Shown here: positions 63,066 to 64,000 of the stretch, one piece after another
Numbering within the stretch: position 1 is the stretch's first letter
Layout of the letters: each line of letters begins with the position of its first letter
NCBI GenBank assembly: GCA_032164245.1
Contig: JAVMKO010000006.1
Coordinates: forward strand, 6,401,001-6,465,000
From: Sternotherus odoratus
Lineage: Eukaryota > Chordata > Testudines > Kinosternidae
Direction of reading: 5' to 3'
Length of the DNA stretch: 64,000 nucleotides
Position numbers and translations under genes: made by a program
The notes under the pieces: model-generated
The model's input: the letters and a program-made list of their open reading frames with translations, nothing else
The model's database searches: none
Told to the model about the DNA's origin: nothing

Positions 63066-64000
63066 CATGCACATGAAAAGATGGGGGTTGTCATACCAAC
63101 TCTAAGAGACTAACCAATTAAGGTGAGCTCTTATCAGCAGGAGAAAAAAAACAAACATTTGTAATGATAATTAGGTTGGCCAGTTTCAAACAGGTAACAC
63201 GAAGGTGTGAGTAACAGTGTGAGTGTGTGTGTGTGTGGGGGGGGGAAATTAGCATGGGAAAATAGTTTTTGTCTGTGTAATGACCTGTTCACTCCCAGTC
63301 TTTATTCAAGCCGAATTTAATGGTGACCAGTTTGCAAACTGATTCCCGTTCTGCAGTACTGTTATTCGCACCTTCTTGTCAACTGTTTGAAATGGTTTTT
63401 CCTTCCTGCTCACCTTAATTGATTTGTCTTGTCAGAGTTGGTATGGCAACGCCCCTCTTTTCATGCCCTCTCTCTCTCTAAATATATATATTTGTACTGT
63501 ATTTTCCACTCCATGCATCTGATGAAGTGGGCTGTAGCCCACAAAAGCTTATACCCAAAGAAATGTGTTAGTCTCGAAGGTGCCCCAAGGACTCTTCGTT
63601 CCTATTGTGGATACAGACTAACACGGCTGCCGCTCGGAAACATTCCACCAGGCGTTACACCCGGGCCCAGACTGCCACTTTGACCATGCGCCTGTGTGGA
63701 GGAGGAAAAATCCCCCTTGCCCCCTCGCATGGGCTACAGAGACTTTTGGTCTGGGGCCACTGGAGTCAGCCGGTTGCTCCTCCTAGAGCTAACGAACAGA
63801 GAGCTTTGACTCTACCCCATCGACTCCCTGCCCAGCCCAGCGGAGCCACCAGCAAATCACAACTCAGGGGACCCAGGGGAAACAGGGAAGGGTTGACATC
63901 CAGAGGCACAAGGCTTCTCAGGTCTAGGCCCGGTGGTGCCCGAACTCACCTTCACTGGAGCCAATCTGGTTGGTGATGGCGTAGCGCAGGACCCGTTCCT
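37859..64000 (-). CDS. NID2: NID2, nidogen-2 (osteonidogen), 3' half of the gene
   Basis: Fourteen exons on the minus strand join in frame to the last 633 residues of nidogen-2; the 5' part (signal peptide, NIDO domain, first EGF, most of the G2 barrel) lies beyond 64000. In coding order: end of G2 (63950-64000), four EGF-like modules (57661-57804, 55715-55843, 53757-53900, 51674-51793), two thyroglobulin type-1 modules (49951-50166, 47929-48150), a Pro-rich linker running into the YWTD/LDL-receptor class B propeller (47182-47351, 44609-44738, 43737-43908, 42619-42776, 39051-39174) and the C-terminus (37987-38099, 37859-37869). Nidogen-2 is a secreted basement-membrane glycoprotein that links laminin to collagen IV and perlecan; in nidogens the propeller (G3) binds the laminin gamma-1 chain. 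All joins keep phase, and I recognise NID2 rather than NID1 from the linker and the two thyroglobulin modules. Confidence 0.96.
37987..38099 (-). CDS. NID2: NID2 penultimate exon
   Basis: It reads [20 protein letters not shown], then [14 protein letters not shown]. Acceptor ctttaacag, donor GGAGgtaatg. Confidence 0.94.
39051..39174 (-). CDS. NID2: NID2 exon, last propeller blades
   Basis: It reads [20 protein letters not shown], then [18 protein letters not shown]. Acceptor tttgtaaaag, donor GAAGgtaggc. Confidence 0.95.
39640..39860. mobile_element. hAT-type non-autonomous element fragment
   Basis: It shows the body of a common turtle repeat: ccacgggagctgtgggatgt, then ctgggaatgatgaaccgcag and agcggcttcccaacccctg. 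The terminal aacccctg resembles the hAT-type end seen at 54126. The left end is unclear. Confidence 0.5.
40652..42468 (-). mobile_element. CR1 LINE, 5'-truncated, recent
   Basis: A CR1 element inserted in a NID2 intron in the same orientation as NID2. Its 3' end lies at about 40652 (plus-strand ataagaacataagaacggcc) and its 5' end at about 42468, where intron sequence resumes. It lacks the endonuclease and ORF1 but keeps the reverse transcriptase reading frame (40848-42374) open. Confidence 0.88.
40848..42374 (-). CDS. CR1 ORF2 reverse transcriptase, uninterrupted (508+ residues)
   Basis: The protein copies CR1 RNA into DNA at the insertion site in an active element. Motifs in order: SPGPDG (about 23-28), [13 protein letters not shown] (151-163), [10 protein letters not shown] (209-218) and the catalytic FADD box (239-242), then the C-terminal segment with [20 protein letters not shown]. 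The frame stays open upstream of this Met to the 5' truncation near 42468, so the Met is not the natural start. The endonuclease domain is absent, so the copy cannot be autonomous. Few or no stops imply a young insertion. Confidence 0.85.
   Translation of the reverse strand: MSQIEVSVEEVLELIDKLNCNKSPGPDGIHPRVLKELKCEIAALLMRVCNLSFKSATVPSDWKIANVTPIFKKGSRGDPGNYRPVSLTSVPGKLVETTVKNKIVRHIEEHKLLGKSQHGFCKGKSCLTNLLEFFEGVSKHVDKRDPVDIVYLDFQKAFDKVPHQRLLRKLSCHGIRGKIFSWIENWLKDREQRVGINGTFSEWRGVTSGVPQGSVLGPILFNLFINDLEEGVNSDVAKFADDTKLLKVVRTKADCEELQKDLTKLSDWATKWQMKFNVDKCKVMHIGKNNPNYTYNMMGANLATTNQEKDLGVIVDSSLKASTQCAAAVKKANRMLGIIKKGIENKSENILLPFYKSMVRPHLEYCVQMWSHLKKDILALEKVQRRATKMIRGLERVPYEERLKRLGLFSLEKRRLRGDMIEVYKIMSGVEEVNKEKLFTCSQNRRTRGHSMKLACSRFKTNKRKFFFTQRTVNLWNSLPEEAVKARTITGFKRELDKFMAVKSINGY
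42619..42776 (-). CDS. NID2: NID2 exon, propeller blade with YWTD repeat
   Basis: It reads [17 protein letters not shown], then [20 protein letters not shown]. Acceptor ccttcacag, donor GCAGgtaact. A CR1 LINE ends only about 150 bases downstream of its donor. Confidence 0.95.
43737..43908 (-). CDS. NID2: NID2 exon, propeller blade (FWTD repeat)
   Basis: It reads [21 protein letters not shown] and later [15 protein letters not shown]. Acceptor tcccctag, donor GAGGgtaaat. The second Gly is split and is completed in the next exon. Confidence 0.95.
43985..44301. mobile_element. Tigger/pogo-like MITE
   Basis: Inverted ends cagtagaacctcagagttac and gtaatggaggttctactg, with an inside including acaaaatgatctggttgtgc. 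TA follows at the right; the left TA has been lost. It sits 77 bases from a NID2 exon. Confidence 0.75.
44609..44738 (-). CDS. NID2: NID2 exon, propeller blade with YWTD repeat
   Basis: It begins [20 protein letters not shown], an LDL-receptor class B (YWTD) repeat, and ends ETIINS. Acceptor cacctacag, donor TCAGgtaaat. Confidence 0.95.
45335..45441. mobile_element. Short hAT-type MITE, second copy
   Basis: The same family as 18862-18985, with ends tagggtgac and gtcacccta. It is flanked by gtgccaac (45327-45334) and ttgccaac (45442-45449), an 8-bp duplication with one change. Confidence 0.78.
45569..45673. repeat. Inverted pair of Penelope-like repeat
   Basis: Left arm aggtaacaaagagtcctgtg and right arm cacatgactctttgttacct face each other around aagactaacta. 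The right copy continues to agactaacacggctacctct. The structure repeats that at 5885-6095, but truncated before the hammerhead-like part. Confidence 0.7.
46577..47145. mobile_element. hAT-type element, left end lost
   Basis: It runs from gggggccacataggggttga through C-rich text (ccccctatccgaccccctcc) to the terminal tagtttgcccacctctg, a hAT-type end like that at 54126. The open frames in it are low-complexity and carry no gene. Confidence 0.6.
47182..47351 (-). CDS. NID2: NID2 exon, linker and start of YWTD propeller
   Basis: It starts after acceptor tttgactgacag with a Pro/Thr-rich linker ([20 protein letters not shown]), which aligns with the human linker, and continues [19 protein letters not shown] to LLSLH. 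Donor CATgtaaag. A second in-frame AG lies at 47283-47284. Confidence 0.93.
47929..48150 (-). CDS. NID2: NID2 exon, thyroglobulin type-1 module 2
   Basis: It reads [20 protein letters not shown], then [15 protein letters not shown] and [15 protein letters not shown]. It ends CCGT before gtgagt, so the final Cys codon (T|GT) is completed by the next exon. Confidence 0.95.
48429..48622 (+). repeat. tRNA-derived SINE with CR1-like tail (turtle type)
   Basis: The head reads gagggataactcagtgattt and gggttgtgagttcaatcctt (A and B boxes). The tail reads gatgacctcctgaggaccct and tgatattctatga, like the 3' end of CR1. This family is one basis for calling the genome a turtle's. Confidence 0.85.
49951..50166 (-). 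CDS. NID2: NID2 exon, thyroglobulin type-1 module 1
   Basis: It contains the thyroglobulin type-1 signature: [15 protein letters not shown], then [10 protein letters not shown] and a final PPHC. Acceptor cgcgggcag, donor GCAGgtgagt. The exon lies in very GC-rich DNA. Confidence 0.95.
50640..50812 (-). repeat. MIR SINE, minus strand
   Basis: It reads ctggtaaactgagacacaga, then agccacacagtgcatcactg and ctaaccactagacacc, the reverse of MIR. Confidence 0.65.
51674..51793 (-). CDS. NID2: NID2 exon, calcium-binding EGF module
   Basis: It starts [20 protein letters not shown] and ends GYQGDGFHC. Acceptor cttgtgcag, donor GCTGgtgagg. Confidence 0.95.
51866..52212 (+). repeat. CR1 LINE 3' fragment
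   Basis: It includes agagagtccagcggagggca and ggtttagattggatattagg, then ttccctagggaggtggtgga. This is the CR1 ORF2 end and 3' part, with stops. It begins about 70 bases upstream (in the NID2 sense) of the cbEGF exon. Confidence 0.75.
53757..53900 (-). CDS. NID2: NID2 exon, EGF-like module
   Basis: It reads [20 protein letters not shown], then [20 protein letters not shown]. The HHGG segment is shared with human NID2. Acceptor cctttccag, donor TCTGgtatgt. Confidence 0.95.
54126..54587. mobile_element. Non-autonomous hAT element with target duplication
   Basis: The left end is caggggtgggcaaacttttt and the right end tagtttgctcttcccgg. The flanks agttagac and agtcagat are an 8-bp duplication with two changes. 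The GC-rich body has no real gene. Confidence 0.72.
55715..55843 (-). CDS. NID2: NID2 exon, calcium-binding EGF module
   Basis: It begins with the calcium-binding signature [18 protein letters not shown] and continues [15 protein letters not shown]. Acceptor tcctccccag, donor GTGCgtaagt. The six Cys spacing is that of a cbEGF module. Confidence 0.95.
56482..56685 (+). repeat. MIR SINE
   Basis: It reads agcgtggcccaggggataga, then ttgagagtcaggagtcctac and cctgcctcagtttccccatg, the MIR order. Confidence 0.7.
57661..57804 (-). CDS. NID2: NID2 exon, EGF-like module
   Basis: It codes for [16 protein letters not shown] and a typical C-x-C...GYRGDGRDC ending. The acceptor is ccaatctag and the donor ATGGgtaagt. 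It lacks the DVDEC start, so this is a non-calcium-binding EGF module. Confidence 0.94.
57900..58085 (-). repeat. MIR SINE, minus strand
   Basis: It reads gtgacttgcccaaggtcatt, then cagtggcagagctcagacca and gaacccagctctcctgattc, the reverse complement of MIR. Confidence 0.7.
58895..59050. repeat. Interspersed repeat of DNA-transposon type
   Basis: The ends are roughly inverted (tttcaaaagtgatttaggat and caggtgcttttgaaaacatt). Related text occurs at 57285-57430 and near 49240-49290. Class not assigned. Confidence 0.4.
59480..60415 (+). repeat. Old CR1 interrupted by a younger CR1
   Basis: An old CR1 fragment (59480-59613, gaaactagatacattcagac type) resumes at 60299 (ggaccgtttttaaatcaagg) and ends with gactggatgatcccaatggt. 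Between them (about 59616-60298) sits a younger CR1 3' end with a broken reading frame, of the same subfamily as 40652-42468 but on the plus strand. Confidence 0.75.
61799..61826. repeat. (CA)n microsatellite
   Basis: About 12 CA units in a NID2 intron (ttacacacacacacacacac and on). Nothing else is notable around it. Confidence 0.9.
62946..62983 (-). ncRNA. Hammerhead-ribozyme-like motif (left arm)
   Basis: On the minus strand: CTGATGA (62983-62977), stem II GTGGAC-TGTA-GCCCAC with one mismatch, GAAA (62959-62956), then GC-TTAT-GC. The usual U before the cleavage C is changed to C, and stem I is not convincing. Activity is doubtful. Confidence 0.45.
63519..63556 (+). ncRNA. Hammerhead-ribozyme-like motif (right arm)
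   Basis: CTGATGA (63519-63525), a perfect 6-bp stem II (63527-63532 with 63537-63542, loop TGTA), then AAAA where GAAA is expected, and GCTTATAC. The loss of the core G suggests an inactive copy. Confidence 0.4.
63950..64000 (-). CDS. NID2: NID2 exon, end of G2 beta-barrel domain (cut by window edge)
   Basis: It reads [16 protein letters not shown] plus one base, before donor gtgagttcg. The split Gly codon is completed by the next exon. The exon continues beyond the window. Confidence 0.8.

Larger units (their letters stand above)
62890..63645. repeat. About 755-bp long inverted repeat of a Penelope-like element
   Basis: The left arm (62890-about 63216, reverse) and the right arm (about 63355-63645, forward) match over their length, for example cataccaactct against agagttggtatg, and caaacaggtaacacgaaggt against accttcttgtcaactgtttg. 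Both contain a hammerhead-like core. Between them lies about 140 bases. GT and GA microsatellites lie in the left arm. Confidence 0.78.
57805..63949 (-). other. NID2: NID2 intron at the window's right side, overview
   Basis: Besides the MIR, nested CR1, transposon-like repeat, microsatellite and long inverted repeat listed separately, I see no exon. The stretches 58090-58890 and 60420-62880 are plain moderately GC-rich intronic DNA with short chance open frames. Confidence 0.6.

Overview
This is a vertebrate nuclear window, almost certainly from a turtle. The coding parts are short exons with GT/AG introns, and their joined proteins match GNG2, RTRAF (C14orf166/hCLE) and NID2. That gene order and orientation is the one on human chromosome 14q22. 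The turtle assignment rests on the repeats: CR1 LINEs, tRNA-derived SINEs with a CR1-like tail of the turtle type, old MIRs, and many non-autonomous DNA transposons of the kinds common in turtle genomes.

Layout. 1-13285: the 3' part of GNG2 (+), with two coding exons (5150-5236, 9507-9635), a possible upstream untranslated exon (2494-2558) and a long 3' UTR ending at a polyadenylation signal near 13258. 13286-19080: intergenic, with a probable solo LTR and a hAT-like MITE. 19080-36930: RTRAF (+), complete in eight coding exons (244 residues), with a CpG-rich promoter, a striking C-rich minisatellite in intron 1 and repeat-filled introns. 37115-64000: the 3' part of NID2 (-), 14 exons coding for the end of the G2 barrel, four EGF-like modules, two thyroglobulin type-1 modules, the YWTD propeller and the C-terminus. 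The rest of NID2 lies beyond position 64000.

The three genes do not form a pathway: GNG2 is a G-protein gamma subunit, RTRAF an RNA-handling factor and NID2 a basement-membrane protein. RTRAF and NID2 converge tail to tail with only about 0.2 kb between their polyadenylation signals.

Most of the non-coding sequence is transposon-derived. The most unusual parts are a repeat family carrying a hammerhead-ribozyme-like core that repeatedly occurs as inverted pairs (about 5.9, 45.6 and 62.9-63.6 kb), a 286-bp MITE with three perfect hairpins (36.1 kb), an almost undamaged CR1 reverse transcriptase reading frame inside a NID2 intron, and an about 0.75-kb polyC minisatellite just downstream of RTRAF exon 1. 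I see no prokaryote-type system, CRISPR array or new protein family.
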